A stretch of 51,055 nucleotides of DNA from Bacillota bacterium (GTDB lineage: Bacteria; Bacillota; Sulfobacillia; Sulfobacillales; JAIMBI01), in the NCBI GenBank assembly GCA_021818685.1, contig JAKATP010000007.1:1-51055 (forward strand), read 5' to 3'. The notes under the pieces were generated by a model. It was not told where the DNA came from. It did not search any database and was given only the letters and a program-made list of their open reading frames with translations. The position numbers were made by a program, and so were the translations under genes. Below, piece after piece: positions 41,715 to 50,014 of the stretch; positions within the stretch are counted from its first letter, which is position 1; each line of letters starts with the position of its first letter.

Positions 41715-42875
41715 ATGCGGGTGCTGCATGTATTGGGACGAGTCACGGTTCCACCCAATCCTCAGGAGACTCCTGTGAGCGGGGTCGTCCGGGCCTGTAT
41801 CGAGATCGCCCGCGAACAGAGCCGGCGAGGATGGCGGGTCAGCGTCATGTACCCAGCCCGAGCCCCCACGGAGTCTCGGTGGGAGGGTGTCACGCTCATG
41901 GGCCGCCCCCCGTTATGGATCGATGGATGGCCGCGTTTATCCTCTCACGGTGAAGAGTGGGCGTACCATGGGCGCGTTGTGGCCGAAACATGGCGCCGCC
42001 GCTACGATGTGGTGCACGGGCATGGATCCGGCTACCTCCGGTACGTGCGGGCAGGGCTTCGGGTCGCGCATCTCCATTTCGATCCGGATGTGAGTCTCAA
42101 TCGGCGCGATCTGCAGACCATCGACCGTCACGCCCACGCCATCGTGGTCGTGAACGCGCGCGTGGCATCGGATCTGGCACGCAAGGGATTACGACCAACG
42201 AAGGTTTACGTGGCCAGAAACGGCACGGACCTGCGACCGGCGGCCGATCCGACGGAGGGGGAGGCGATGCGCTCCCGGCTGAATCTCCCCCAGAGCGCGT
42301 TTGTGGTGTTGTTTGTCGGGGCCATCGTGCCCGAAAAAGGTGTACGAGAGTTGGCTCGGGCTTTCCACTTGCTATCGGCGGGAGCCGACGGCCCCTATCT
42401 GGTCCTGGCTGGCGCGTCGGGTCTCTGGGGTTCCGGTCGGAATACTCAGACCGCCTATGAAGAGGATTGCTGCCGAATCCTGGATGCGCCCGCCATACGA
42501 GCGCGCGTGCGAGCGCTTGGACTCGTGGGGCGCAAGGAGGTGGCGGCCCTGTACAACATGGCGAGCGTATTGGTGGTGCCCTCCCAGGGCCCTGACGCCG
42601 CCCCGCTCGTGGTTCTGGAAGGCATGGCCAGCGGGACCCCCATCCTCGCGACCGAGGTCGGCGGCATTCCCGAGTACCTTGGTGACGCGGGCCTGCTCAC
42701 GCCCAGCGATTATCGGTCGCTGGCGTCGGGGCTGTCGCAATTGAGAGAAGATCGCAGGCTCCGGGGTGCTATGAGTGCCAGGGGTCGGATGCGGGCCATC
42801 GCATACACCTGGGCGGCTACGGCCACAGAGATTGAGCGCGTCTATCGGAACGGCCTGGCATACCACCCCCGGTAG
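41715..42875 (+). CDS. GT4 glycosyltransferase (glycan locus GT-4)
   Basis: A 386-residue GT-B transferase. It opens with RVLHVLGRVTVPP and SGVVRACIEIAREQSRRGW; mid-chain VVHGHGSGYLRYVR, VYVARNGTD and FVGAIVPEKGVRELARAF mark the domain boundary and donor site. The first glutamate of EX7E is replaced by Asp (SQGPDAAPLVVLEGMASG), a conservative change. Donor unknown. ATG 41715 follows AGGAGG by eight bases; the upstream frame from 41688 is not needed. It converges on the flippase gene with 49 bases between stops. Confidence 0.86.
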   Translation: MRVLHVLGRVTVPPNPQETPVSGVVRACIEIAREQSRRGWRVSVMYPARAPTESRWEGVTLMGRPPLWIDGWPRLSSHGEEWAYHGRVVAETWRRRYDVVHGHGSGYLRYVRAGLRVAHLHFDPDVSLNRRDLQTIDRHAHAIVVVNARVASDLARKGLRPTKVYVARNGTDLRPAADPTEGEAMRSRLNLPQSAFVVLFVGAIVPEKGVRELARAFHLLSAGADGPYLVLAGASGLWGSGRNTQTAYEEDCCRILDAPAIRARVRALGLVGRKEVAALYNMASVLVVPSQGPDAAPLVVLEGMASGTPILATEVGGIPEYLGDAGLLTPSDYRSLASGLSQLREDRRLRGAMSARGRMRAIAYTWAATATEIERVYRNGLAYHPR

Positions 42876-42924
42876 TAAGCCGTCTCGCCGAGGTTCCCCG
42901 GCCGCAGCTATGGGATCCGGACTC

Positions 42925-44403
42925 TTAAGAACCGAGAGGGTCTCCGGCAAGGCTCCCCGCACTGGGTGTGGGGCGGACGTATTCGTGGATGCGCCTTAGC
43001 GAAAGCGCCACGATGACGGACGTCAGGGCGCTCATGAGGAGAAGGCGTGTGTTGGACCCGGCGAGGTTCAGGATAACGGAGGAGAGTCCGAGGATCCCGC
43101 AGGCGGCCATGAGCCGAAGGAGGCCTCCATCCGGCCAGGATACCCCCAGATAGTATCGGCTGAAGGCCCAGGCTGTGGCGCACAAAATGATCTGACAGAC
43201 GAGATAGCTGACCCCGATGCCCTGAAGACCGCCGAGGCTCAGGCCGAACCATGTCGCGACCGGGATGAGCGCGCCCTCGATGAGCTGCAGGCGGAGAAAT
43301 ATGCGGCCCGGAGCTTTCGCCAGGATGAGGAGGCTGTACGTGGCGGCGAGAAACCGGAAGAGGTCTCCTGTGACCGTCCATTGGAGCAGGGGCACCATCC
43401 CGAGGAAACGGGGGGTGTATACGAGCGGCAAGACCAGGCGGGCGACCGTCAGGACAATCAGGATCATCGGGAGCCCCAAGACGTACACGAGCTGCTGCTG
43501 GTTTCTGAGGAGCTCGAGAAGGTGGTCGTGACGGGTGGTAGGCGTCGCGGCGAGTCGCGGAAAGTAGTCTCGCCCCATCACGCTTACCAGCGCGCCCAGG
43601 TAAACAATGCCGATGGTCGAGGCGGTGGTGTACAAGCCGACCGCGGAGGTGCCGAGCTGGTGCAGGATCAAGAGGGGAGCCACCATGCGGGACCCCGCCG
43701 TGATGAGCGTGCTGGCGGCGTAGTGGGGGGCCCAGGCCCTTAGCTGGCGAGCCCGACACCTCATGACGGCGCCGCTCGGGCGGCGGGTTCGGTGGGCACC
43801 GCGCCCTACTTGTACAGTTGCCGCCATGAGCGCGGCGCCCACAAGGCCGCCCGCTGATAGCGCTGGGAGGATTCCCGCCACATGCCAGGTGGCGACGCAG
43901 CCAATCGTGATGACGGACATGAGGGCGGTCATGATGGAATCAACCCAGGCCAGCGCGGCCAAGCGGCGTTCCGTCTTCAAAATGGCGTTGCCAAGGCCGA
44001 TGATGAGCCCGAAGAGGATATTGCAGGCCAGAAGAACGCTGGCATAGAGGGTGAGCGGGCCGCCGAGAAACACGATCCCGAGGGGATCGCGCAGCAGAAC
44101 CAACAGGAGCCCGGCGGCGGTCCCCGAGAGGACAATCCACACAACGGCCACGGCACGAAGTTCGTACCAGGCCACCATGTCCCCGTTCGCCCAGACTTCC
44201 GAGCCAACACGTGTCAGGGCGTTGCCCACGCCAAAGCCCGCCAAGATGCCAAAGAGGGTCGACAGCGTCGCGTACAGGCCGAAGAGCCCATAGCCATGGG
44301 GCCCCACCAGGGTGGCCACAACCTTGGCCGTTACGATGCCGCACAGCACCGTAACCGCGAAGCTCGATCCGAGCCATACCGTATGGGTGAGAAGCTGCCG
44401 CAT
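42925..44403 (-). CDS. Wzx-type oligosaccharide flippase (MOP superfamily)
   Basis: A 492-residue membrane protein with 12 to 14 predicted helices spread along its length. The N-terminus (SSFAVTVLCGIVTAKVVATLVGPHGYGLFGLYATLSTL split over helices 1-2) with the G-P-x-G-Y-G-L motif, and later YYAAST-like and QLGTSAVGLYTTASTIG segments, match polysaccharide flippases of the WzxE/RfbX group. It would move lipid-linked repeat units across the membrane, so the locus probably uses a Wzx-dependent route. GAGGG lies nine bases before the ATG. It is encoded opposite to its neighbours, between a converging GT4 and a diverging GT2 gene. Confidence 0.85.
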   Translation of the reverse strand: MRQLLTHTVWLGSSFAVTVLCGIVTAKVVATLVGPHGYGLFGLYATLSTLFGILAGFGVGNALTRVGSEVWANGDMVAWYELRAVAVVWIVLSGTAAGLLLVLLRDPLGIVFLGGPLTLYASVLLACNILFGLIIGLGNAILKTERRLAALAWVDSIMTALMSVITIGCVATWHVAGILPALSAGGLVGAALMAATVQVGRGAHRTRRPSGAVMRCRARQLRAWAPHYAASTLITAGSRMVAPLLILHQLGTSAVGLYTTASTIGIVYLGALVSVMGRDYFPRLAATPTTRHDHLLELLRNQQQLVYVLGLPMILIVLTVARLVLPLVYTPRFLGMVPLLQWTVTGDLFRFLAATYSLLILAKAPGRIFLRLQLIEGALIPVATWFGLSLGGLQGIGVSYLVCQIILCATAWAFSRYYLGVSWPDGGLLRLMAACGILGLSSVILNLAGSNTRLLLMSALTSVIVALSLRRIHEYVRPTPSAGSLAGDPLGS

Positions 44404-44582
44404 ATAACCCCGCCCTCAGCCTGAACGAGTTCGCTCCCGATCGGCGCGCCACTTTCCGGCTCAGGAAGGATTTGAGATTGAAGGGTCGTGGTCTGTCCCC
44501 AAAGATCTCGAGAGGGGAGCAGGGTATCGGCGGCTCCGCGCTACAAGCCTCTACGGAAAGTCTCTGGGGCGGAGGGACGGGT

Positions 44583-45548
44583 TTGAGCTATCCGGGGAGC
44601 ATCAGCGTGGTCATACCGAGCTTCAACCATGCCGCATACATCGAGCAGTGCGTGGAGAGCGTCCTCCGACAAGATCGTCGCGTTGATGAGATTATCGTGG
44701 TTGATGACGGTTCCACGGATGACACCCACAGTCGACTCACGAGATTTCGATCCCGCGTGCGGATCGACTTAGGTCACCACGTGGGGCTTCGGGCCAACGT
44801 CGCCCGCGGGCTCGCGCAGGCGTCGGGGGACTATGTGTCTATCCTCGCGTCTGATGATGAGCTCACCCCGGGAGCCTGCCGGATTCTGGCTCACGTGTTG
44901 GACCGCCATCCCCGTGTCGGGCTTGTGTACGGAGAGGTCTGCTCCGTAGATAAGGACGGTACGACGATTCAGGGCCGGCGTGACGAGCGGCCGATCGGCC
45001 AACAGGCGGACCCCATCCCGCTTATCGCGAAAAACTTCATATCCGCGCCGGCTGCCCTGGCCAGACGTCGGGCCCTGCTCGGGGTTCCCGCGCCGCGTCA
45101 GATGTACTGCGGAGATTGGGAATGGTGGTTGTCCCTGATGATCGTGGGGGGCTGGGACATTTACGGGGTGCCGGATGTGGTGGCGAAATACCGTCGGCAC
45201 GAAGGCAGTCTCTCCACGGCGGCGCGCCTCTCGCGTGAGCGTGCTGCCCTCGACATGTTCACGGACCTCGGCGCCCGCGCGAAAGACAGTCCACCTGCGG
45301 TTAAGAAGGCGCTATCGGCCGCCGCTTACCGGCAGCAGGAACACCTCGCCTGGCTGGAGCTCGAAGAGGGACACTTTGACGAGTCACGTCGGTGGTTTGC
45401 GATGGTCGTCCGGCAGGCGCGTATTCCTCCGGCCGCCGTGGCGGCAGGCTCCATGTTCGCGCGCCTGCCTTGGCTCTACCAGACGTGGTCCCGGCGGCGG
45501 CATTCCCCGAAGGCCGGGAGAGGCGACTTCAGCAAAAGCAATCTTTGA
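44583..45548 (+). CDS. GT2 glycosyltransferase (GT-A)
   Basis: A 321-residue GT2 enzyme. ISVVIPSFNHAAYIEQCVESVL, IIVVDDGSTDDT and the metal site ILASDDEL form the donor half; GDWEWWLSLMIVGGW and VAKYRRHEGSLS lie in the acceptor half, as in many exopolysaccharide transferases. I chose TTG 44583, which follows GGAGGG at six bases and starts four residues before the first strand. The open frame extends to TTG 44472, but those 37 residues are disordered-looking and that start is too near its purine stretch. Divergent from the flippase gene. Confidence 0.84.
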   Translation: MSYPGSISVVIPSFNHAAYIEQCVESVLRQDRRVDEIIVVDDGSTDDTHSRLTRFRSRVRIDLGHHVGLRANVARGLAQASGDYVSILASDDELTPGACRILAHVLDRHPRVGLVYGEVCSVDKDGTTIQGRRDERPIGQQADPIPLIAKNFISAPAALARRRALLGVPAPRQMYCGDWEWWLSLMIVGGWDIYGVPDVVAKYRRHEGSLSTAARLSRERAALDMFTDLGARAKDSPPAVKKALSAAAYRQQEHLAWLELEEGHFDESRRWFAMVVRQARIPPAAVAAGSMFARLPWLYQTWSRRRHSPKAGRGDFSKSNL

Positions 45549-45592
45549 CGGGCAAGTCAAAGCCGGTCGGTGCGCTGAAGGGCATCGCCGGC

Positions 45593-45604
45593 GGCTCATG
45601 AGCC
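45593..45604. repeat. Perfect 12-bp palindrome upstream of RidA-family gene
   Basis: GGCTCATGAGCC is a perfect palindrome in the 137-base gap between the GT2 and RidA-family genes, about 80 bases before the latter. It could be an operator or a weak hairpin; there is no T-run after it. Confidence 0.25.
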
Positions 45605-45685
45605 TCAGAGTGGCCCCGTCCATGGGGGAGCCGAAGAAGGACTGGGAGGCTTAGCAGGGTTGGCCGAGTTGGAGGGAGGGACGGG

Positions 45686-46141
45686 ATGAAGAAGTCGGTT
45701 GTGGAGACTACGGATCTGCCGTGGGCGGGCGGTGCCTACTCGCTTGCCATACGGTGCGGCCCCTTTATCTTTACCGCGGGCATGGGCCCGTTTGACGCCG
45801 CGGGACAGCTCATCGGAGCAAACGTGGAGGAGCAGACGCGGCAGGTCATGCAGAACCTGGAGGCCCTGTTGGCGATGTGCGGGCAGACGTGGGACGCCGT
45901 CATCAAATGCACCGTGCATCTGGCCGACATGGCACACGACTTTCGCGGATTCGACGCGGTGTACCGGGAGTACGTGCGGCCCCCATATCCGGTGCGCACG
46001 ACCGTGGGGTCGCGGACGAAGGGCGATATCCGGGTCGAAATCGATGTCGTCGCCCGCATATCTGACGAGGAGGGGAGCGGAAGTTCGGGGGAGTCGTTCA
46101 GCTACATCGTGCGGGATAGGCCCGTCAGACCGCCCGCGTGA
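45686..46141 (+). CDS. RidA/YjgF/YER057c family enamine/imine deaminase
   Basis: A 151-residue RidA-family protein. FIFTAGMGPFDAAGQLIG, VEEQTRQVMQNLEALL, KCTVHLADMAHDF, YREYVRPPYPVRTTV (with the carboxylate-binding Arg) and IRVEIDVVAR follow the family order. Members are homotrimeric and hydrolyse reactive enamines and imines released by PLP enzymes, or have specialised roles in sugar and amino acid pathways. A PLP aminotransferase lies two genes downstream, so a protective or pathway role there is plausible. The 20-residue Ser/Gly-rich C-terminal tail is unusual. GGAGGGACGGG precedes the ATG. Confidence 0.85.
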   Translation: MKKSVVETTDLPWAGGAYSLAIRCGPFIFTAGMGPFDAAGQLIGANVEEQTRQVMQNLEALLAMCGQTWDAVIKCTVHLADMAHDFRGFDAVYREYVRPPYPVRTTVGSRTKGDIRVEIDVVARISDEEGSGSSGESFSYIVRDRPVRPPA

Positions 46142-46205
46142 ACGGACCGCGGTGGGCTTTTTTGCCCTGACGGCTATTGAGGTCGCAAGGAGAGGAAGGC
46201 GGACC

Positions 46206-46703
46206 GTGTCCGTTCCGGATGTCATCGCGCAAGAGCGCAAAAAGCTCCCAGGGGCCAGCCGCTATGTGATGTTCCCCACCATCGCCGAGCCTCGGGGCCA
46301 ACTCTCTTTCATGGAGGGGGAGTCGCACATCCCCTTTGCCATCAAGCGTGTTTTCATCATCGCCGGTGTGCCGCCGGACGGGCGTCGCGGCGGACATGCG
46401 CACCGCTCCCTGGGAGAGGTCATCATCGCCCTGACGGGGTCGCTCGAGGTGTCACTCGACGATGCCGACGAGAGGGCCGAAGTTCGACTAAGCCGCCCCG
46501 ACAAGGGCCTCTACATCCCTCCGATGGTCTGGGCCGAAGAGGGCCAGTTTGCTCCCGGCACCATCGTCCTGGTCCTGGCGTCGGCCCCTTACGACGAGAG
46601 TGACTACGTACGCGACTATGATGCCTTCACCGCCATGGCCTTCCAGAGACAGGAGCAAGAGAAGGAGGGACGACCAGGGTGTCACTGCCCTATTTCGAGG
46701 TGA
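46206..46703 (+). CDS. FdtA/QdtA-like dTDP-4-keto-6-deoxyglucose 3,4-ketoisomerase (cupin)
   Basis: A 165-residue single-domain cupin of the WxcM/FdtA/QdtA family, which turns dTDP-4-keto-6-deoxyglucose into the 3-keto sugar. EPRGQLSFMEG, IPFAIKRVFIIAGVP and the signature RRGGHAH, then LGEVIIALTGSLEVSL and YIPPMVWAE, are in place. GTG 46206 is eight bases after AGAGGAAGG; the longer frame upstream overlaps the RidA gene in another phase and is not used. Its last 25 bases overlap the aminotransferase gene, which encodes the next step, so the pair is translationally linked. FdtA and QdtA differ in the C4 epimer they make, and sequence by eye cannot decide. Confidence 0.88.
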   Translation: MSVPDVIAQERKKLPGASRYVMFPTIAEPRGQLSFMEGESHIPFAIKRVFIIAGVPPDGRRGGHAHRSLGEVIIALTGSLEVSLDDADERAEVRLSRPDKGLYIPPMVWAEEGQFAPGTIVLVLASAPYDESDYVRDYDAFTAMAFQRQEQEKEGRPGCHCPISR

Positions 46704-47860
46704 GAAGGGCCGAGGAGGGGATTCGAGCAGAGCTTATGACGGCCGTTCGGCACGTGATCGAGCGCGGCCACTATATTCTCGGCCCAGACCTCGAGGCCTT
46801 TGAGCATCGTTTTGCCTCCTACCTCGGGGCGCGGCATGTCATCGGCGTGGCCAATGGGCTCGAGGCCCTCATGCTCCTGCTGCGGGCCCTTGGCATCGGA
46901 CCTGGCGACGAAGTGATCGTGCCGTCCCACACGTACGTGGGCACGTGGGTCGCGGTCACGGAGTGCGGCGCCCGCCCGGTACCCGTCGAAGCCCTGCCCA
47001 CCACCTACAACCTCGACCCGGAGCGGGTCGAGGCTCGTATCGGGCCCAAGACCCGGGCCATCTTGGTGGTGCATCTGTACGGACAGCCCGCCGACATGGA
47101 TCTCTTGTCAGAAATCGCTCGTCGGCATGGCCTCTTCTTGCTGGAGGATGCGGCCCAGGCACACGGTGCGCGCTACAAGGGGCGTATGGCCGGTACCTTG
47201 GCGGACGGTGCCGGATTCAGCTTTTACCCCACTAAAAACCTGGGAGCGCTCGGGGATGGAGGGGCCGTGGTCACCAACGAGGACGCTGTGGCCGACCGGG
47301 TGCGGCTCTTGCGCAACTACGGCACCCGTACCCGCTATGTCAGCGAGGTCACCGGATTGAACTCCCGCCTGGATGAGCTGCAGGCTGCCTGTCTGCTCGT
47401 GAAGCTGTCGCACTTGGACGCCGAGAACGCCAGGCGGCGCGCTCTGGCTGCGCGCCTTTTGGACGCGCTGTCTGACAGCGGCCTCGGACTTCCGGCGGTG
47501 CCGTCCTGGGCGGATCCGGCTTGGCATCTGTTCGTGGTCACAACGGCCCATCGGGCGGCATTCCAACGTGCGCTCGCCGCACGTGGCATCGGAAGCTCGG
47601 TCCACTACCCGGTCCCCCCCCATCTGCAGCCGTCTTATCGCTGGCTCGGGTACGGACCCGGTGCCTTTCCGGTGACCGAGCAGCTGGCGGACCATATCGT
47701 ATCCCTGCCCATGGCTCCCTACTTCACCGACGAGGAGGTGCACCACCTGTGCATGGCCCTCCGCGAGGCGGCGTTGGCCACCCACGCTTCCTGCGAGGCT
47801 AAGCTGCCGTCCGGATGCTCCGGCCGCGTGCAGGGAGCGCGACCCGGGGGGGCGGAGTGA
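46679..47860 (+). CDS. DegT/DnrJ/EryC1/StrS sugar aminotransferase (FdtB/QdtB-like)
   Basis: A 393-residue PLP enzyme that would aminate the 3-keto sugar made by the preceding isomerase to give a dTDP-3-amino-3,6-dideoxyhexose. Features: GVANGLEALMLLLRALGIGPGDEVIVP split over the cofactor region, the PLP-phosphate and ring contacts LEDAAQAHGA, the Schiff-base Lys186 in YPTKNLGALGDGG, LRNYGTRTRY, and GLNSRLDELQAA. These place it with FdtB/QdtB-type 3-aminotransferases. Start GTG 46679 is inside the isomerase gene. The last 30 residues after the catalytic fold are low in complexity. No dTDP-glucose synthase, 4,6-dehydratase or dedicated N-acetyltransferase is adjacent. Confidence 0.9.
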   Translation: MSLPYFEVRRAEEGIRAELMTAVRHVIERGHYILGPDLEAFEHRFASYLGARHVIGVANGLEALMLLLRALGIGPGDEVIVPSHTYVGTWVAVTECGARPVPVEALPTTYNLDPERVEARIGPKTRAILVVHLYGQPADMDLLSEIARRHGLFLLEDAAQAHGARYKGRMAGTLADGAGFSFYPTKNLGALGDGGAVVTNEDAVADRVRLLRNYGTRTRYVSEVTGLNSRLDELQAACLLVKLSHLDAENARRRALAARLLDALSDSGLGLPAVPSWADPAWHLFVVTTAHRAAFQRALAARGIGSSVHYPVPPHLQPSYRWLGYGPGAFPVTEQLADHIVSLPMAPYFTDEEVHHLCMALREAALATHASCEAKLPSGCSGRVQGARPGGAE

Positions 47861-47879
47861 CGGAAGGGGATAGTGCCCG

Positions 47880-49019
47880 ATGAGGGTCGGGCTCTTCACT
47901 TATGGCATGGAGCGGGAGCTTACCGGCATCGGTCGGTACGCTTATGAGTTGAGCCGTACCCTGCAGGCGGAGCATCCCGATGTGGATGTCGTCCTATTAA
48001 ACCCGTATCCCCGTTCGCGGCTCGCTTGGTACCGCCGATTTCCCGTCATCCCGGTGCCGAGTCTGGCACGCCTGCCGGCCGTGCTGACGATGGGGCCGGC
48101 GGTGCTCGACTGGGCCGCCCGCCAGGGCCGGGTCGACGTATTGCACGATCCCTGCGGCATCGCACCGTTTCTGTGGCCGCGTTCGCGCCGCTATGCGCGG
48201 GTGGTCACTATTCACGACGCCATTCCCCGCCTTCACCCCGAGTGGTATGGCGCGGTCGATCGCTGGCTCTTCAAGGCCTGGCTTCCGACCGCGCGGTTTA
48301 CGGCGGACGCCGTCATGACGGTGAGCACGACGGCCGCGCACGACCTGGTCCGTCACTTAGGTCTTCCCGGCCCACGCGTATGGGTGACCTACAGTGGCGT
48401 GCACGTTCCGGATGACGCGGATTTAAGGGTGCTGCGAGGGACTCGTCCCCTGCCCTTTAGCCCTTATTTCTTGTTTGTCGGCCGCGTGAGCCGGCGCAAG
48501 AATCTCGAGACGGTGCTGGAGGCCTTCGGAGACGTGGCCGCCACGGACCCGACCGTGCATCTCGTGGTGGCAGGCCCCGGTGCCCTACCCGGGCACAGAC
48601 CGGCAGGGCCCCGTATCCACGTGGTCGGGTACGTGAACGACCGGGACCTGAAGACTCTGTACGCCCGGGCCGCCGCCGTCGTGATCCCGTCGCTCTATGA
48701 GGGCTTCGGTCTTCCCCTCCTGGAAGGGATGGCGTACGGGGCCCCGACCATCAGTGCCAACGCCGGCAGTCTACCGGAAATCCGTGGCGACGCCGGACTC
48801 GGCATCGCCCCGCTCGATGTGTCGGGCTGGCGCGAGGCCATGCTCACCTTGCTGCGGGACGAGGCGCTCCGCCGTGTCCTATTCGAGAAAGGGCGCGCAC
48901 GGGCGCGGGTGTTCTCCTGGTCGGGAACGGCCCGGGCGGTGCTCGCGGTTTACCGAACCGTGTATGAGCGGATGCGCGGGGATCGACCGGGGGACGACGA
49001 CCGGCCGGACGCCTCCTGA
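47880..49019 (+). CDS. GT4 glycosyltransferase (glycan locus GT-5)
   Basis: A 379-residue GT-B transferase. MRVGLFTYGMERELTGIGRY forms the first strand and glycine loop; VVTIHDAIPRLHPEWY, VMTVSTTAAHDL, VWVTYSGVHVP, FLFVGRVSRRKNLETVLEAF and SLYEGFGLPLLEGMAYG (EX7E intact) follow. It resembles mannosyl- and rhamnosyltransferases of surface glycan loci. As the last glycosyltransferase after the amino-sugar genes, with 19 bases between, it could transfer that sugar (inference). The tail after residue 365 is Asp/Arg-rich. Confidence 0.88.
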   Translation: MRVGLFTYGMERELTGIGRYAYELSRTLQAEHPDVDVVLLNPYPRSRLAWYRRFPVIPVPSLARLPAVLTMGPAVLDWAARQGRVDVLHDPCGIAPFLWPRSRRYARVVTIHDAIPRLHPEWYGAVDRWLFKAWLPTARFTADAVMTVSTTAAHDLVRHLGLPGPRVWVTYSGVHVPDDADLRVLRGTRPLPFSPYFLFVGRVSRRKNLETVLEAFGDVAATDPTVHLVVAGPGALPGHRPAGPRIHVVGYVNDRDLKTLYARAAAVVIPSLYEGFGLPLLEGMAYGAPTISANAGSLPEIRGDAGLGIAPLDVSGWREAMLTLLRDEALRRVLFEKGRARARVFSWSGTARAVLAVYRTVYERMRGDRPGDDDRPDAS

Positions 49020-49108
49020 GGAGCCGCTGCCCGGCCCCCGTTGACCCGGAGCTCCGGATGGCGGCGCCGTGCTACGATGCTGGCAAACAGGCTCCAGGGA
49101 GGCACGCT

Positions 49109-49885
49109 ATGGCATCGCGTTTCAGCGTGGAAGGTCGGGTCGCCGTCGTCACCGGCGGGAGTCGCGGAATCGGACGGGCGATCGCGGAGGCTCTGGCGGA
49201 GGCGGGAGCCTCCGTCGCGATCGGATCGCGTAACGCCGAGGCCTGCGAGGCGGCCGCAGAGGAGATCGCCGGCCGCTATGGGGTGGAGACCCTGGGCCTG
49301 GCCCTCGACCTCACCCGTGCCGACAGCATCCGGGCGTTTGCCACCGGGGTCGTGGACCACTTTCCGGCCGTCGACATTCTCGTCAACAACAGCGGGCGGT
49401 CCTGGGGTGCAGATCCCTGGGACATTCCCTGGGAGCGATGGAATGAGGTGCTGGCGGTGAATGTGACGGGGGCCTGGGCGGTGAGCATGCTCTTTGGCCG
49501 CGGAATGGTCGAGCGGCGAGGAGGTTCCGTCATCAACGTGGCCTCGGTGGCGGGCCTGGTGGGACAGCCAACGGAAGTGCTGAACGCCCTCGGATACGCG
49601 ACCAGCAAGGCCGCCGTCATCGGCTTCACACGCGATCTGGCGGTGAAGTGGGCCCCATACGGCGTGCGTGTCAACGCTATCGCTCCCGGCTTCTTCCCTA
49701 CCCGTATGACCGAAGGGCTCCTCCGGCAGGAGACGGTCCGCGCCCGCATCGAGGCGACGGTGCCGCTCGGGCGTCTCGGCGAGCTCGATGATCTGAAGGG
49801 GGCCGCCCTGTTTTTTGCGTCCGACGCCTCGGCCTACGTGACCGGTCAGGTACTAGCCATCGACGGCGGACAGACAGCCTGGTAG
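49109..49885 (+). CDS. Short-chain dehydrogenase/reductase (gluconate 5-dehydrogenase/FabG-like)
   Basis: A 258-residue classical SDR: VTGGSRGIGRAIAEAL (cofactor), VDILVNNSGRS, catalytic Ser in NVASVAG, Tyr and Lys in GYATSKAAV, and the PGFFPTRMTEG turn. The C-terminus VTGQVLAIDGGQTAW is typical. By overall pattern it is nearer gluconate 5-dehydrogenases and 3-ketoacyl reductases than the SDR at 3356, but the substrate is not settled. ATG 49109 follows AGGGAGG; the frame open to 49058 lacks such a site. It is followed by a strong hairpin at 49961-49999. Confidence 0.87.
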   Translation: MASRFSVEGRVAVVTGGSRGIGRAIAEALAEAGASVAIGSRNAEACEAAAEEIAGRYGVETLGLALDLTRADSIRAFATGVVDHFPAVDILVNNSGRSWGADPWDIPWERWNEVLAVNVTGAWAVSMLFGRGMVERRGGSVINVASVAGLVGQPTEVLNALGYATSKAAVIGFTRDLAVKWAPYGVRVNAIAPGFFPTRMTEGLLRQETVRARIEATVPLGRLGELDDLKGAALFFASDASAYVTGQVLAIDGGQTAW

Positions 49886-49960
49886 CGCGAGGGCGGTCCG
49901 AGCCCTCCTGCCACTCACTCTTCGAGACACTTTTATGATGAAGGCGCGCGGTCGACGGAA

Positions 49961-49999
49961 GCCAGCCTGCCGGGCGCTGTCTACGCCCGGCAGGCTGGC
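49961..49999. terminator. Strong convergent hairpin terminator
   Basis: A perfect 16-bp stem (49961-49976 with 49984-49999) surrounds a seven-base loop. It lies between the convergent SDR and propeller-protein genes, 75 and 15 bases from their stops, so it could end transcription from both sides. The T-run is weak (CTCTCTC after the rightward arm), but the stem is the most stable seen in the window. Confidence 0.75.
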
Positions 50000-50014
50000 C
50001 TCTCTCACGGGACC

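Noticed and set aside
41216-41758. 180-codon minus-strand frame
   Set aside because: Composition is that of noncoding GC-rich sequence, and it runs into the start of a well-supported GT4 gene on the other strand.
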